Of a stretch of DNA of 64,000 nucleotides, positions 33,184-42,138 are shown piece by piece. This stretch comes from Candidatus Mycobacterium wuenschmannii. GTDB lineage: Bacteria > Actinomycetota > Actinomycetes > Mycobacteriales > Mycobacteriaceae. Each line of letters opens with the position of its first letter. Position 1 is the first letter of the stretch. The translations under genes and the position numbers were made by a program. The DNA lies in assembly GCF_030252325.1 (NCBI RefSeq), contig NZ_CP126981.1, positions 3,844,001-3,908,000 of the forward strand, written 5' to 3'. The notes beneath the pieces are model-generated. The model did not search any database. It was not told the DNA's origin and saw only the letters and a list, made by a program, of their open reading frames with translations.

Positions 33184-35295
33184 GTGAACACAGAACCGGC
33201 CGGGGCGTTCCCCGTGCCGGTTCATTCTGCGCGGAAGCCACGCTGGGTGGCCCCGCCCCCGGCCAGCAGGCCGACCCGGAAGCCGAACGACTCCGACGAC
33301 CGACGCTGCCCAGGCATCCGAGCACTCGACGGGCTGCGCGCGGTGGCCGTCGGGCTGGTGCTCGCCGACCACGGGGGCATCCCCGGCATGGCCGGCGGAT
33401 TCCTCGGCGTCGACGTGTTCTTCGTGCTCAGCGGCTTCCTGATCACCTCGCTGCTACTCGACGAACTCGGCCGGACGGGCCGCGTCGACCTGGGCAACTT
33501 CTGGATTCGCCGTGCCCGCCGGCTGCTGCCGGCGCTGGTCCTGATGGTCCTGACGGTCGCTGTCGGCCGGCAACTCTTCTCGCCAGAGGCGGTCGCCAGC
33601 CTGCGCAACGACGCCGTCGCCGCCTTCTTCTGGGTCGCCAACTGGATGTTCGTCGCGGACAAGACCGGCTACTTCGCGCAGGGCTCGCCGCCGTCGCCGC
33701 TGCAGCACGCCTGGTCCCTCGGCGTCGAGGAGCAGTACTACATCGTGTGGCCGTTGATCCTGGTCGCGGTCGCCGTGGCACTCGCTGCCCGCGCGCGGCG
33801 CCGCGACACGAAGGCGTCGGTGGGCGCCGTCCGGTTGACGATCTTCCTGCTCGCCACGCTCGGGGCGCTCGGGTCCGCGGCGACCGCGATCCTGCTCGCG
33901 TCCGACTCCACCCGCGACCGGGTCTACTTCGGCACCGACACCCGCGCCCAGGCGCTGCTGGTCGGCGCGGCGGCGTCGGCACTGCTGGTCGGCGACTGGC
34001 CCGCGCTGAACCGTGGCTGGCCGCTGATTCGCTCCCGGACCGGCAAGTGGATCGCGCGGACGCTGCCGGTGATCGGCCTGGCGCTAATCGGGGCGGCGGT
34101 GCATTACGCCACCGGTAGCGCCCGTGAATTCCACTACGGGTTGCTACTCGCCGTCGCGGTGGCCGCCGCGCTGGTGATCGCGCCGGTCGCCCTGGATCAG
34201 CGCGGACCGGTCGCCACCGTGTTGGCCTGGGGTCCGCTGGCCTGGCTCGGCGGCATTTCCTATGGCATCTACCTATGGCACTGGCCGATCTTCCTGGTGC
34301 TCAACGGACAGCGGACCGGATGGCATGGCCTGTCGCTGTTCGCGGTCCGCTGTGCCGCGACGCTGGCGGTGTCGGTGGTGTCGTGGTGGGTGATCGAGCA
34401 GCCCGTCCGCAAGTGGCGTCCATCGCGAGTGCCGTTGCTGCCGCTGGCCGGGGCCACCGCCGCGACGGCCGCGGCCGTGACGCTGCTGGTGGTGCCGGTC
34501 GTGCCCAAGGCCGGCGTCAGCGCGCTCGACTCCAGCCTGCCGCCCGGGGTGTCGCCGGTGGCGGTGGTGTCACCCTCGACGCCGGACGGTGTGCGGCCCG
34601 CGCGGGCGATCACCAAGCGTGACCCGCGGCGGCCGTTCACCGTGTCGGTCTTCGGCGACTCCATCGGCTGGACGATGATGCATTTCCTGCCGCCGACGCC
34701 GGGATTCCAGTTCGTCGACCACACCGTGATCGGATGCAGCCTGGTCCGCGGCGGCCCGTACAGCTACCTCGGCCAGACGCTGGACCAGAAGAGTGAATGC
34801 GAGAACTGGCCCGGCCGTTGGACATCGCAGATCGCCGTCGATCAACCCGACGCCGTGCTGCTGGTGATCGGCCGCTGGGAGACCGTGGATCGGGTCAACG
34901 AGGGACGCTGGACCCACATCGGCGACCCGGCCTTCGACTCCTACATCAGCGCCGAGCTGTCCCGCGCGATCAACATCCTCAGCTTCAGCGGGGCGCCGCT
35001 GACCGTCGCCAACCTGCCGTACAGCAGGCGGGGGGAGCGGCCGGACGGCAGCCTCTATCCCGAGGACCAGCCGCAGCGGGTGGACGAGTGGAACACCATG
35101 CTGGGCAAGACGATTGGCGACCGCCCGGACGTACGCGTGCTCGACCTCAAGAAGAAGCTCTGCCCAGAGGGCACCTACACCGCCGACGTCGAAGGCATCC
35201 ACGTCCGCAGCGACGGCGTGCACCTCACCGAGGCGGGCGTGCAGTGGTTGACGCCCTGGCTCGAGCAGTCGCTCAAGCCGCCGCCGTCACGCTAG
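33184..35295 (+). CDS. Integral membrane acyltransferase (acyltransferase-3 plus SGNH domain)
   Basis: 703 aa, OafA/YrhL type. After a Pro-rich cytoplasmic start come RALDGLRAVAVGLVLADHGG (catalytic His region), GVDVFFVLSGFLITSLLL, RRARRLLPALVLMV, and about ten membrane helices to near residue 440. An extracellular SGNH-like domain follows, with the nucleophile in VFGDSIGWTMM and the DxxH pair in RSDGVHLTEAG. Such proteins O-acylate cell-surface glycans or glycolipids using a cytosolic acyl-CoA. GTG 33184 is the annotated start; the ribosome site is weak. Convergent with the O-methyltransferase gene 9 bp away. Confidence 0.92.
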   Translation: MNTEPAGAFPVPVHSARKPRWVAPPPASRPTRKPNDSDDRRCPGIRALDGLRAVAVGLVLADHGGIPGMAGGFLGVDVFFVLSGFLITSLLLDELGRTGRVDLGNFWIRRARRLLPALVLMVLTVAVGRQLFSPEAVASLRNDAVAAFFWVANWMFVADKTGYFAQGSPPSPLQHAWSLGVEEQYYIVWPLILVAVAVALAARARRRDTKASVGAVRLTIFLLATLGALGSAATAILLASDSTRDRVYFGTDTRAQALLVGAAASALLVGDWPALNRGWPLIRSRTGKWIARTLPVIGLALIGAAVHYATGSAREFHYGLLLAVAVAAALVIAPVALDQRGPVATVLAWGPLAWLGGISYGIYLWHWPIFLVLNGQRTGWHGLSLFAVRCAATLAVSVVSWWVIEQPVRKWRPSRVPLLPLAGATAATAAAVTLLVVPVVPKAGVSALDSSLPPGVSPVAVVSPSTPDGVRPARAITKRDPRRPFTVSVFGDSIGWTMMHFLPPTPGFQFVDHTVIGCSLVRGGPYSYLGQTLDQKSECENWPGRWTSQIAVDQPDAVLLVIGRWETVDRVNEGRWTHIGDPAFDSYISAELSRAINILSFSGAPLTVANLPYSRRGERPDGSLYPEDQPQRVDEWNTMLGKTIGDRPDVRVLDLKKKLCPEGTYTADVEGIHVRSDGVHLTEAGVQWLTPWLEQSLKPPPSR

Positions 35296-35304
35296 CGGCG
35301 ATCG

Positions 35305-35961
35305 CTAGGTCGCGTAGCAGCTGAGCTCCATGCTGTCGCTGTCCCGGACAGCGAAATTGAAACTCACGTAGGGGGTTTCGCTGCTGTGCACGTAGTCCAG
35401 GTACGACCGGGTGTCCGGGCTCTCGGTGTTGTCCGCGATCACCAGCGCACCGGGCGACAGTTTCGGCTCCAGCAGCTTGATCACCGGCAGGTACAGCTCT
35501 TTCCAGCCGTCGAGCAGGACGAACTCGATCGGCCCGTCCAGGTCGGCGAGCGTCGACAGGGCGTCGCCCTCGAGCACGGTGATCAGGTCGTCGAGACCGG
35601 TGTCGGTGAAGGTCTGCTTGGCGGCAGCGATCTTGGGCTCGTTGATCTCGGTCGTCACCACCCGACCGGAACCATTGTCGCGCACCGCCGAAGCGAGGTG
35701 TAGCGCCGAAATGCCAAAAGACATACCGAATTCGACGATGGTGGCGGGTTTGGTCGCCCGCACCAGCGAGTACAGCAGTCGGCCGGACTCCGGCGTGACA
35801 GGAATGTAGAACTCGCTCATCGCGTCGGCGCGTTCCTTGACGGTCGCGTCCGCGGACATGTTCGGACGCCGCTCGCGCAGCGTGGACATCTGCTCCTGCG
35901 CCTCGGCGTACATCCGGTGCAGGGTGTCGGCGACTGCGGGTTGTTGCAATGTAGTAGCCAT
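35305..35961 (-). CDS. SAM-dependent O-methyltransferase (caffeoyl-CoA OMT-like)
   Basis: 218 aa. The N-terminal helical cap ends in EFYIPVTPESGRLLYSLV, followed by motif I IVEFGMSFGISALHLA, VVTTEINEPKIAAA, VLEGDALSTL and FVLLDGWKELY, as in class I cation-dependent O-methyltransferases. Substrate unknown. It appears monocistronic; its end faces the acyltransferase gene. Confidence 0.9.
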   Translation of the reverse strand: MATTLQQPAVADTLHRMYAEAQEQMSTLRERRPNMSADATVKERADAMSEFYIPVTPESGRLLYSLVRATKPATIVEFGMSFGISALHLASAVRDNGSGRVVTTEINEPKIAAAKQTFTDTGLDDLITVLEGDALSTLADLDGPIEFVLLDGWKELYLPVIKLLEPKLSPGALVIADNTESPDTRSYLDYVHSSETPYVSFNFAVRDSDSMELSCYAT

Positions 35962-36003
35962 GTCGACCAGCCTAGGCGTTAATGAACGCTTGCGGGCACT
36001 TCC

Positions 36004-36866
36004 CTATCTCATGATGTACGGGAATTGCGAGTGGGGGTGCAGGCCGTGAAGTTCTCGGCAGGACGGCGGTTGGCGCTGCTCGTGGTCCTTAATGCCGTAC
36101 TTACGAGCGAGTTCGGCGCCGATGAGGGTTTGGCCGCTGAGGTCGGCTAGGTCGGGGTCTTGGTAGAGGCGGTCGATGATGTGGCCGGTGAATTCGGGGG
36201 TTTCGGCTTCGTCGAGGATGTGGCCGAGTTTGGCGGGGTTGGCGGCGATGATGTCGCGGACCCGCTGCGTGAGTAGCGACCCCATCCAGATCGAGGCTGT
36301 GGCGATGCCGGTGTCTCGGAAGTCGACGGCCATGTCGGCGGCCATCTTGTCGACGGCTGCCTTAGGGACTCCGTAGGCGGGTCCGAAGATGTAGTGCATC
36401 GCTCCAGGTGATGAGGTAAAGACGACGAGGCCTTTGTTCTGGGGCAGCATCAGGGGTGCGGCGTAGACGGTGGCGACGTAACTGCTGCGTACACCGACGA
36501 CGAGGGTGTCGATCACCGTGAGTGGTTCTTCCCAGAATCGGGTGCGGCTCATCATCTGGTCGCGGACGGTGGCGGCGTTATTGACCAGGATGTCGAGTTT
36601 GCCGTGGTCGCGGGCGATGCGGTCGAACAGGTCGTTGACTTGGTCGTCGTCGGCGTGGTCGACGCGGACGGGGATGCCCACTCCGCCGAGGGCGGTGACT
36701 TGTGCGGCGGTGTCGTCGATGGTTCCCGAAGCTGCTGTGCCGCTGCTGTTTGGGTGCGGCCGGTGACGTAGACGGTGTAGCCGTGGCTGCCCAGGGCGCG
36801 GGCGATTCCTGCTCCGGCGCCTCGGCTGGCGCCGGTGACGACGGCGATGCGGTCGTGATCGGGCAT
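36004..36866 (-). pseudogene. SDR-family oxidoreductase with a -1/+1 frameshift
   Basis: The N-terminal part (ATG 36866: DRIAVVTGASRGAGAGIARALGSHGYTVYVTGRTQ) and the C-terminal part (IDDTAAQVTALGG through YGIKDHEQRQPP) of one protein are in two frames. They join near 36730-36750, where the first frame loses sense after TQTAAAQQL and the second picks up at ASGTIDDT. The C-terminal part has NNAAT, Ser in FTSSPGAMHY and YGVPK, so the enzyme would otherwise be complete (about 287 aa). Either a real inactivating indel or a sequencing error in GC-rich DNA. It lies 33 bp downstream of the P450 gene in the same direction. Confidence 0.82.
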
Positions 36867-36899
36867 GGGTGCCTCTCCTGTGTGTGGGGGCGGGCGGGG

Positions 36900-38258
36900 T
36901 CAGGGGTGGATGACGGCGGTGTCTTTGAATTCGGTGATGGGGCGGGCGAGTCCCTGGGTGTCGCAGATCTGTTGCAGTTTGTCCACGGTTTCGTCAACAC
37001 CTGGTCCGAGCCGTGGTCCGGGTGTGAAGTCGGCCGGTAGGTGACGCATGCCTTGGATGACGCCGATGGTGTCGTAGTGCACGGTGCCGGCGGGGTCGCA
37101 TCGGTAGTCGGGTAGGCGGTCCAGGACGGCGGTGAGCATGGATTTGAACACGGTGCGGGCGACGTTGGAGCCGATGCAGCGGTGAATACCGAGTCCGAAG
37201 CTGAAGTGGCGGTTGGCTTTTCGGTCCAGGATCATGGTGTCGGGGTCGTCGAAGGTGGCGGGGTCGCGGTTGGCCATGGCCCAGGACAGCCAGAGCCGTT
37301 CGCCTTCTTTGAGCGGGGTGTCGCCGAGGTGCATGTCTTCGGAGATGGTGCGTGCGTCTCCGGGTGCGGGGGTGAAGTAGCGCAGGAATTCTTCGGTGGC
37401 TGGATTGAGCAGGGTGTCGCGGTCGCGGCTGAGCCGGTCGCGTTCGTGGGGGTGGTCGGCGAGCCATTCCAGGGCGTGCGCGGTCAAGGCGGTGGTGGTG
37501 TCGAATCCGCCGCCGATCAGCAGGTTGAGCATGCCGATCAGTTCGATGTCGGGTGCGGGTTGGCCGTCGATGCGCAGTGTGGCGAGCGCGTCGATGATGC
37601 CGGGGCGCGGATGGGCACGGATTTCGGTGAGGTTGGTCCACAGGTCGATGCCCATGGCCATGTAGAGCTCGCGCACTCGGGCGGCGTCGGGTGAGTCGGG
37701 CGGGGTGTAGACCGAGGCGTGGGCGGGCTCGTTGTACATCTGCCACTGTGACAGCGGAACTCCGAGCATGGCCAGGGTGAGTACGGCGGGGACGATGTTG
37801 GCCAGGTCGTCGACGAAATCGATGTGACCGCCCTCGATGTAATCATCCAGGCATGCCCGTACGATCTCGTCGACGAAGGGTTCCCAGCGTTTGACCGCCG
37901 CCGGGGACAGGTAGGGGTTGAGCGCGGAGCGGTACTGGCGGTGCTCGGGGTCGTCCATCTCCAGCATGCCGCCGCGAAAATTTTCGGCCTCGATCATGGT
38001 GGGGATCGAGATGCCTTTGTAGCCGCGCCGTTCGCCGCGCACGTCGTGATCGTTGGAGACGTGCGGGCAGCGCGCCAGTTCGAAGACTTCCTGGCTGCCG
38101 GCGGCGACCCAGTGCCCGCCGTAAGTGTCGCTCCATGCGATCGGGCACCGCTGCTGCAACTCGCGGGTGATGTCGAGGAATTGGTCGCGGTACTGCGGCG
38201 TGTGCCGATCGAAGTGGTAGCTCGGACGCGAATTCGCTTGCGAAGGAGGGGTACTCAT
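36900..38258 (-). CDS. Cytochrome P450
   Basis: 452 aa soluble P450. I-helix LIGGGFDTTTALTAHALEW (oxygen-binding GGxDTT), ExxR in EEFLRYF, heme loop FSFGLGIHRCIGSNVART with the Cys ligand. No membrane anchor, so ferredoxin-dependent as usual in mycobacteria; no ferredoxin gene lies next to it. It hydroxylates an unknown, probably hydrophobic, substrate. It leads into the frameshifted SDR gene and is 142 bp downstream of the 38401 SDR. Confidence 0.95.
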   Translation of the reverse strand: MSTPPSQANSRPSYHFDRHTPQYRDQFLDITRELQQRCPIAWSDTYGGHWVAAGSQEVFELARCPHVSNDHDVRGERRGYKGISIPTMIEAENFRGGMLEMDDPEHRQYRSALNPYLSPAAVKRWEPFVDEIVRACLDDYIEGGHIDFVDDLANIVPAVLTLAMLGVPLSQWQMYNEPAHASVYTPPDSPDAARVRELYMAMGIDLWTNLTEIRAHPRPGIIDALATLRIDGQPAPDIELIGMLNLLIGGGFDTTTALTAHALEWLADHPHERDRLSRDRDTLLNPATEEFLRYFTPAPGDARTISEDMHLGDTPLKEGERLWLSWAMANRDPATFDDPDTMILDRKANRHFSFGLGIHRCIGSNVARTVFKSMLTAVLDRLPDYRCDPAGTVHYDTIGVIQGMRHLPADFTPGPRLGPGVDETVDKLQQICDTQGLARPITEFKDTAVIHP

Positions 38259-38400
38259 CGGCGGCTGCGGTGGTCGGTGCGGGTAACCCGCGTCCGGGTG
38301 TGGGCGCTGAGTGTTCGATGCGTCACAGCACGGTTCCCTTCATGAGATCAGGCTGACAGGGAACGCGACGCATCCCCGGGTCGGTGACGGACTGGTGTAA

Positions 38401-39153
38401 CTAGAGGACTGCGCCGCCGTTGACACCGATGACCTGGCCGGTGACGTAACTCGACTCGTCCGAGCACAGGAAGGTCACCAGAGCGGCGACGTCTTCACCG
38501 GTGCCGAGTCGCCCCGCGGGAATGGCCCGGGTCAACACCTCGGCAGGCGGAAGTTTCTTGGCCTCTTGCTGGGCGCGCAACATCGGGGAGTCGATGACGA
38601 ACGGCGGCACGGTGTTGATCGCGATGCCCAGCGGCGCGTATTCCTGGGCCACTGTTTTGGTCAATGCGATGACACCGCCTTTGGTGGCCGCATAATGACC
38701 TTGTCCGACAGCACCTTTCTGCCCGGCCGCCGAGGAGATCGTGACGATGCGGCCCCATTTCGCGGCCGCCATGTCCGCCAACGCTTCCTGCAGACACAGG
38801 AAGGTGCCGGTGAGGTTGATCGCGAGGTAGCGGTTCCACTCCTCGAAGGTGATCTTGCGGAATGCGGTGAACCCGGCGATCGCGGCGCTGGTCACCAGGA
38901 TTTCCACCGGCCCTAACGCCTCGCGCACCGCGCGGAATCCGCGTACCACCGAGACGGGGTCGGAGACATCGGCTTGCACCGCGACGCCGAAGGCGCCGTC
39001 TGCCTGCAGCTGGGCGGCGGCTTTCTCGGCGGCTTCACCGTCGATGTCGATGATGGCGACACTGCGCCCGGCGTGGGCCAGTTGGGTGGCAATGGCCAGT
39101 CCGATTCCCGATCCCCCGCCGGTGACTACCGCGACCCGATCCACCGCTGCCAC
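38401..39153 (-). CDS. SDR-family oxidoreductase
   Basis: 250 aa from GTG 39153, which has AGGAG upstream; the frame is open to 39204 but that region holds the operator. Cofactor motif VVTGGGSGIGLAIATQL, Ser in TISSAAGQKG, YAATK, C-terminus VTGQVIGVNGGAVL. Its promoter carries one copy of the 16-bp palindrome (39186-39201) shared by this cluster. Likely co-regulated with the P450 downstream. Confidence 0.92.
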   Translation of the reverse strand: MAAVDRVAVVTGGGSGIGLAIATQLAHAGRSVAIIDIDGEAAEKAAAQLQADGAFGVAVQADVSDPVSVVRGFRAVREALGPVEILVTSAAIAGFTAFRKITFEEWNRYLAINLTGTFLCLQEALADMAAAKWGRIVTISSAAGQKGAVGQGHYAATKGGVIALTKTVAQEYAPLGIAINTVPPFVIDSPMLRAQQEAKKLPPAEVLTRAIPAGRLGTGEDVAALVTFLCSDESSYVTGQVIGVNGGAVL

Positions 39154-39185
39154 CTGAGGCTCCTCATACACTCGTACAACATTGT

Positions 39186-39201
39186 CTGTACGTCTGTATA
39201 G
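39186..39201. promoter_or_regulatory. 16-bp palindrome, copy 1 (CTGTACGTCTGTATAG)
   Basis: Located 33 bp upstream of the SDR start (39153). It matches the shared pattern CTRTACGNNCGTAYAG with one deviating base. A further CGTACA half-site lies at 39173-39178. Confidence 0.7.
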
Positions 39202-39271
39202 CACACTTGGTGGCGGAGGTCACGGCCACGGTGATATACCCGTGGCCGATGGGCCGTGGTGCGGGCTCCCC

Positions 39272-40108
39272 TCAGGCGACGGCCTCTTCGCCGGCGAGCG
39301 TGGTGCGGTGCAGGAGTCGGACCGAGGTGGGTTCAAAAGGTAAGGCGCGGTGCAGCATTGCGGTGTTGTCCCAGATGACGAGGTCGCCTTTGTGCCAGTG
39401 CTGGCGCAAGGTGAACTGCGGCTGGGTCGAGAACTCGACGAGCTTGTCGAGCAGGGCGCGCCCTCGCGATGTGGGCCAGTCGATGATCTCCTGCGCCGTG
39501 GCCCCGAGCAGCATGGATTTGCGGCCGTTGCGCCGTGTCCAGATCAGGGGGTGGATTTGGGTAGGGACGCGGTCCCAGGTGGCGCGCTCGTCTGCGGTGG
39601 CGTCCGGGTTGGCCAGCGCCTGGGCTGCGGCGAAGCTGTGCAAGACCCGCAGACCGTCGAGTTCGTCGCGTTCGGCGGAGCTGAGCGCGTCGTAAGCGGC
39701 GTAGGTGCTGGCGAATTCGGTGTCACCACCGGCGGGGTCGACTTCGCGCGCAGAGAGCAGTGTCGCCTTCTGCGGTATCGATTGGGTCGCGCCGTCGATG
39801 TGCCAGTGAAAGTTGCCCTGTCGATACGACGCGAGCAGGGCATTGGTTTTGCTGGGATCCATGGTGATGGTTTGGATTTCGGGATGTCGGTGCTCGCCGG
39901 TCGGCTGGGTGACCACCGTGCCCAGCAGGCGGCTGAAGGCCAACAGGTCGTCGTCGTCGATGTGCAGCTCCCGGTAGATCACTACGCCGTAGCGCTCCAG
40001 GGCGGCATGGGTGTCCTCGGCCGCGCCGCGGGTGAGCAGTTGCCCGGGGTGACATCCGGTGATCTCGATACCGACCGAGTCGGTGAGTGCGCGCGCGGTG
40101 CCGATCAT
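39272..40108 (-). CDS. TauD/TfdA-family Fe(II)/2-oxoglutarate dioxygenase
   Basis: 278 aa from ATG 40108 (GGAG 6 bp upstream). Iron ligands: HxD in FHWHIDGATQS and the distal His in WDNTAMLHRALPF; the 2-oxoglutarate-binding Arg is in RLLHRTTL. It hydroxylates its substrate with release of succinate and CO2; in this family hydroxylation often splits C-S, C-O or C-N bonds (taurine, alkyl sulfates, 2,4-D). Its own promoter holds copy 2 of the 16-bp palindrome. Substrate unknown. Confidence 0.93.
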   Translation of the reverse strand: MIGTARALTDSVGIEITGCHPGQLLTRGAAEDTHAALERYGVVIYRELHIDDDDLLAFSRLLGTVVTQPTGEHRHPEIQTITMDPSKTNALLASYRQGNFHWHIDGATQSIPQKATLLSAREVDPAGGDTEFASTYAAYDALSSAERDELDGLRVLHSFAAAQALANPDATADERATWDRVPTQIHPLIWTRRNGRKSMLLGATAQEIIDWPTSRGRALLDKLVEFSTQPQFTLRQHWHKGDLVIWDNTAMLHRALPFEPTSVRLLHRTTLAGEEAVA

Positions 40109-40150
40109 GGCGGACTCCAACCGTGCGTTTGGTGATTTGTACAAACAATA

Positions 40151-40166
40151 CTATACGTGCGTACAG
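40151..40166. promoter_or_regulatory. 16-bp palindrome, copy 2 (CTATACGTGCGTACAG)
   Basis: Located 43 bp upstream of the TauD-type gene. A separate perfect TTTGTACAAA palindrome lies beside it (40136-40145). Confidence 0.75.
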
Positions 40167-40197
40167 CCCAGCGGGCCGGTGATGGGGTTGGTCGGGG

Positions 40198-40788
40198 TCA
40201 GGGGTTGTCGAGGGGTTCGACGTTGTCGAGGAAACGCTGCACGAGCGTCAGGGTTTCGGCGTGGCCGGTCTGGGTGCCCAGTGATTCTTCGAGCATGATC
40301 ATCCGCGGGATCCACACCAGCAAGAACAGCGCCGCGGCCGCCGGGACCCCGGAGCGGTCACGGTTGTGGGGTTCCCAGTGCGCGGTCACCGAGGCCAGCA
40401 GGGCCTGGCGGACCCGTTCGCCTCCTTCGCCGAGGACCGCGCGTAGCTGCGGGCGGTGGTTGGCCAAGGCGAGGAATTCCAGCAACAGGGCCGAGCCGCG
40501 TTGATCGTTGGCATAGGCCCAGACGGCGCGCAGGGGGTGTGGTGAGCGGGTGGCGTCGCCGAGGTCGGCGACGATGCGGTCGGTGGAGCGCCGCAGGACC
40601 GTGGCGAGCAGGTCCTCGACCGACGGGAAGTAGTACTGCACCAGGCCCGGAGCCACGTCGGCGGCGGCGGCGATGCTGCGAAATGTCATGGCCGCGTGGC
40701 CCTGCTCGAGCAGGAGTTGTTCGGCGGCTGCCAGGATCGCGTCGCGCTTCTGGGTGCGGCGCGCGCCGGCGCGGCCGGTGGGCGCCAT
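40198..40788 (-). CDS. TetR-family regulator, second of a tandem pair
   Basis: 196 aa. HTH: FRSIAAAADVAPGLVQYYFPSVEDLLATV (about residues 36-64 hold the recognition helix GLVQYYF). The C-terminal ligand domain is short and Leu/Ala-rich. The start ATG overlaps the TGA of the upstream TetR gene by one base (TGATG), so both are made from one message. It shares LVQYYFP and a similar layout with that neighbour, which suggests tandem duplication. Either protein, or a heterodimer, may bind the 16-bp palindromes. Confidence 0.92.
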   Translation of the reverse strand: MAPTGRAGARRTQKRDAILAAAEQLLLEQGHAAMTFRSIAAAADVAPGLVQYYFPSVEDLLATVLRRSTDRIVADLGDATRSPHPLRAVWAYANDQRGSALLLEFLALANHRPQLRAVLGEGGERVRQALLASVTAHWEPHNRDRSGVPAAAALFLLVWIPRMIMLEESLGTQTGHAETLTLVQRFLDNVEPLDNP

Positions 40789-41453
40789 CAGGCCCGGCGG
40801 CGTGACCGTGCCGGGGCGCGCTTGCGGCGTACCGACCGGGTTTCGATGGAGTCGAGGTAGTTCTCGATGGCTTTGATCACCTCGCGGTGCGATCCATCGA
40901 CCCCGATCCCGCCTTCGAGGTTCAGAAACTTCGGGATACCGGTGACCAGCAGGGCGACCGCCCCCAGCGACAATTCCCCGGGCAGCTGTGCACCCTTACC
41001 GAATTTGCGTGCCAGGGCGGCGATCTCGACGGCGCGGACCTGGTTGGTGACCTCCGCGATCGCGGACTGGATGGATTTGCGGTGATTGCCCAGCGCCATG
41101 AATTCGGTCATCAGTGCGCCGGTGGCCTCATCCCAGCTGAAGTCCCACAACGCATGCAACGGATCCTCGCTGCGCGCCTCGAGCGCTGAGCTCAACACCG
41201 CGGAGTTGCGCTCGGCGTAACGCTGGATCGCGGCCAGGAAGATGTCATCGAGTGTCGGGAAGTAGTACTGCACCAGGCTGGGGGTGACATCGGCCTTGGT
41301 CGCCAGAGCCCGATAGGTCACGCTGGCGTAGCCCTCGTCGAGCATCATCGTTTCGACGCAGTCCAGCAGCGCGTCGCGGGTCTTGGATGTCTCCGCGCCG
41401 ACGCGACGGGGTGTTGCAGCCACGGCCACCTCACTGGTTCGAGTTACGCCCAT
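40788..41453 (-). CDS. TetR-family regulator, first of a tandem pair
   Basis: 221 aa from ATG 41453. HTH: TYRALATKADVTPSLVQYYFPTLDDIFLAAI; the recognition helix is PSLVQYYF. The C-terminus is strongly basic (RSVRRKRAPARSRRRA), unusual for TetR and possibly an extra DNA contact. Copy 3 of the palindrome lies 19 bp upstream of its start, so it is probably autoregulated. Divergent from the SnoaL-like gene at 41551. Confidence 0.92.
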   Translation of the reverse strand: MGVTRTSEVAVAATPRRVGAETSKTRDALLDCVETMMLDEGYASVTYRALATKADVTPSLVQYYFPTLDDIFLAAIQRYAERNSAVLSSALEARSEDPLHALWDFSWDEATGALMTEFMALGNHRKSIQSAIAEVTNQVRAVEIAALARKFGKGAQLPGELSLGAVALLVTGIPKFLNLEGGIGVDGSHREVIKAIENYLDSIETRSVRRKRAPARSRRRA

Positions 41454-41471
41454 TTTCGCACTCGCCAACTG

Positions 41472-41487
41472 CTGTACATTCGTATAG
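41472..41487. promoter_or_regulatory. 16-bp palindrome, copy 3 (CTGTACATTCGTATAG)
   Basis: Located in the divergent region between the tandem TetR genes (19 bp from the start at 41453) and the SnoaL-like gene (41551). Confidence 0.75.
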
Positions 41488-41550
41488 TGTCGCATGGGAG
41501 TGGCGCGCCGCGGTGGTGTACGCGCGGCGCCGTGATCCCCAGGAGACCTT

Positions 41551-42114
41551 ATGTCGGCCGACCCCGATCTGGATGCGTTGCGTCGCGATGTGCAGTATCT
41601 ACTGGACCGCACCGCGATCTTGGACTGCGTCGCGCGCCACGCCCGGGGCTGTGACCGCCACGATGTCGACCTGATCGGCGCGGCCTACCACGATGACGGG
41701 GTCGACGAGCACGGTGCTGTCGTCAACTCCGGACCGGATTACGGTTTGTGGGCCAACAAGACTCATGCCGAAACATCGCTCGTGCACACCCACAACATCA
41801 CCACCCATTCGTGTGAGATCGACGGCGATACCGCGCACGCCGAAAGCTACGTGCTGGTGGTGCTTGTCGGGTCTGACGGGGCGAGCGCGCAGTTCATCAC
41901 CGGGCGGTATCTGGATCGGTTGGAGCGCCGTGGCGGGCAGTGGCGGATCGCGTTGCGCCGCTCCACGGTCGAGGGCATGTTCGTCGCTGATGCCCGTGTG
42001 TTGCAGTCGAAGTTCTTCAAAGCCCAGGGTTACTTGGTGGGCACCCGGGATCGCGCAGATCTGTCTTATGCGCGGCCGCTGACGATGCAGGCACCCGACC
42101 CGGCCCGCTGGTAG
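41551..42114 (+). CDS. SnoaL-like / NTF2-fold protein
   Basis: 187 aa. VQYLLDRTAILDCVARHARGCDRHD followed by LIGAAYHDDGVDEHG is the SnoaL_4 opening (key: R-A-I-L-D and the D-R-H-D turn). The core has HNITTHSCEIDGDTAHAESY and ITGRYLDRLER. Similar genes accompany P450 and SDR genes in steroid- and terpenoid-type clusters, but the reaction is rarely known. The ATG follows AGGAGACCTT. It is divergent from the TetR pair and convergent with the LLM monooxygenase gene. Confidence 0.87.
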   Translation: MSADPDLDALRRDVQYLLDRTAILDCVARHARGCDRHDVDLIGAAYHDDGVDEHGAVVNSGPDYGLWANKTHAETSLVHTHNITTHSCEIDGDTAHAESYVLVVLVGSDGASAQFITGRYLDRLERRGGQWRIALRRSTVEGMFVADARVLQSKFFKAQGYLVGTRDRADLSYARPLTMQAPDPARW

Positions 42115-42138
42115 CCCTACCCCCGGTCGGGCGGCGGC

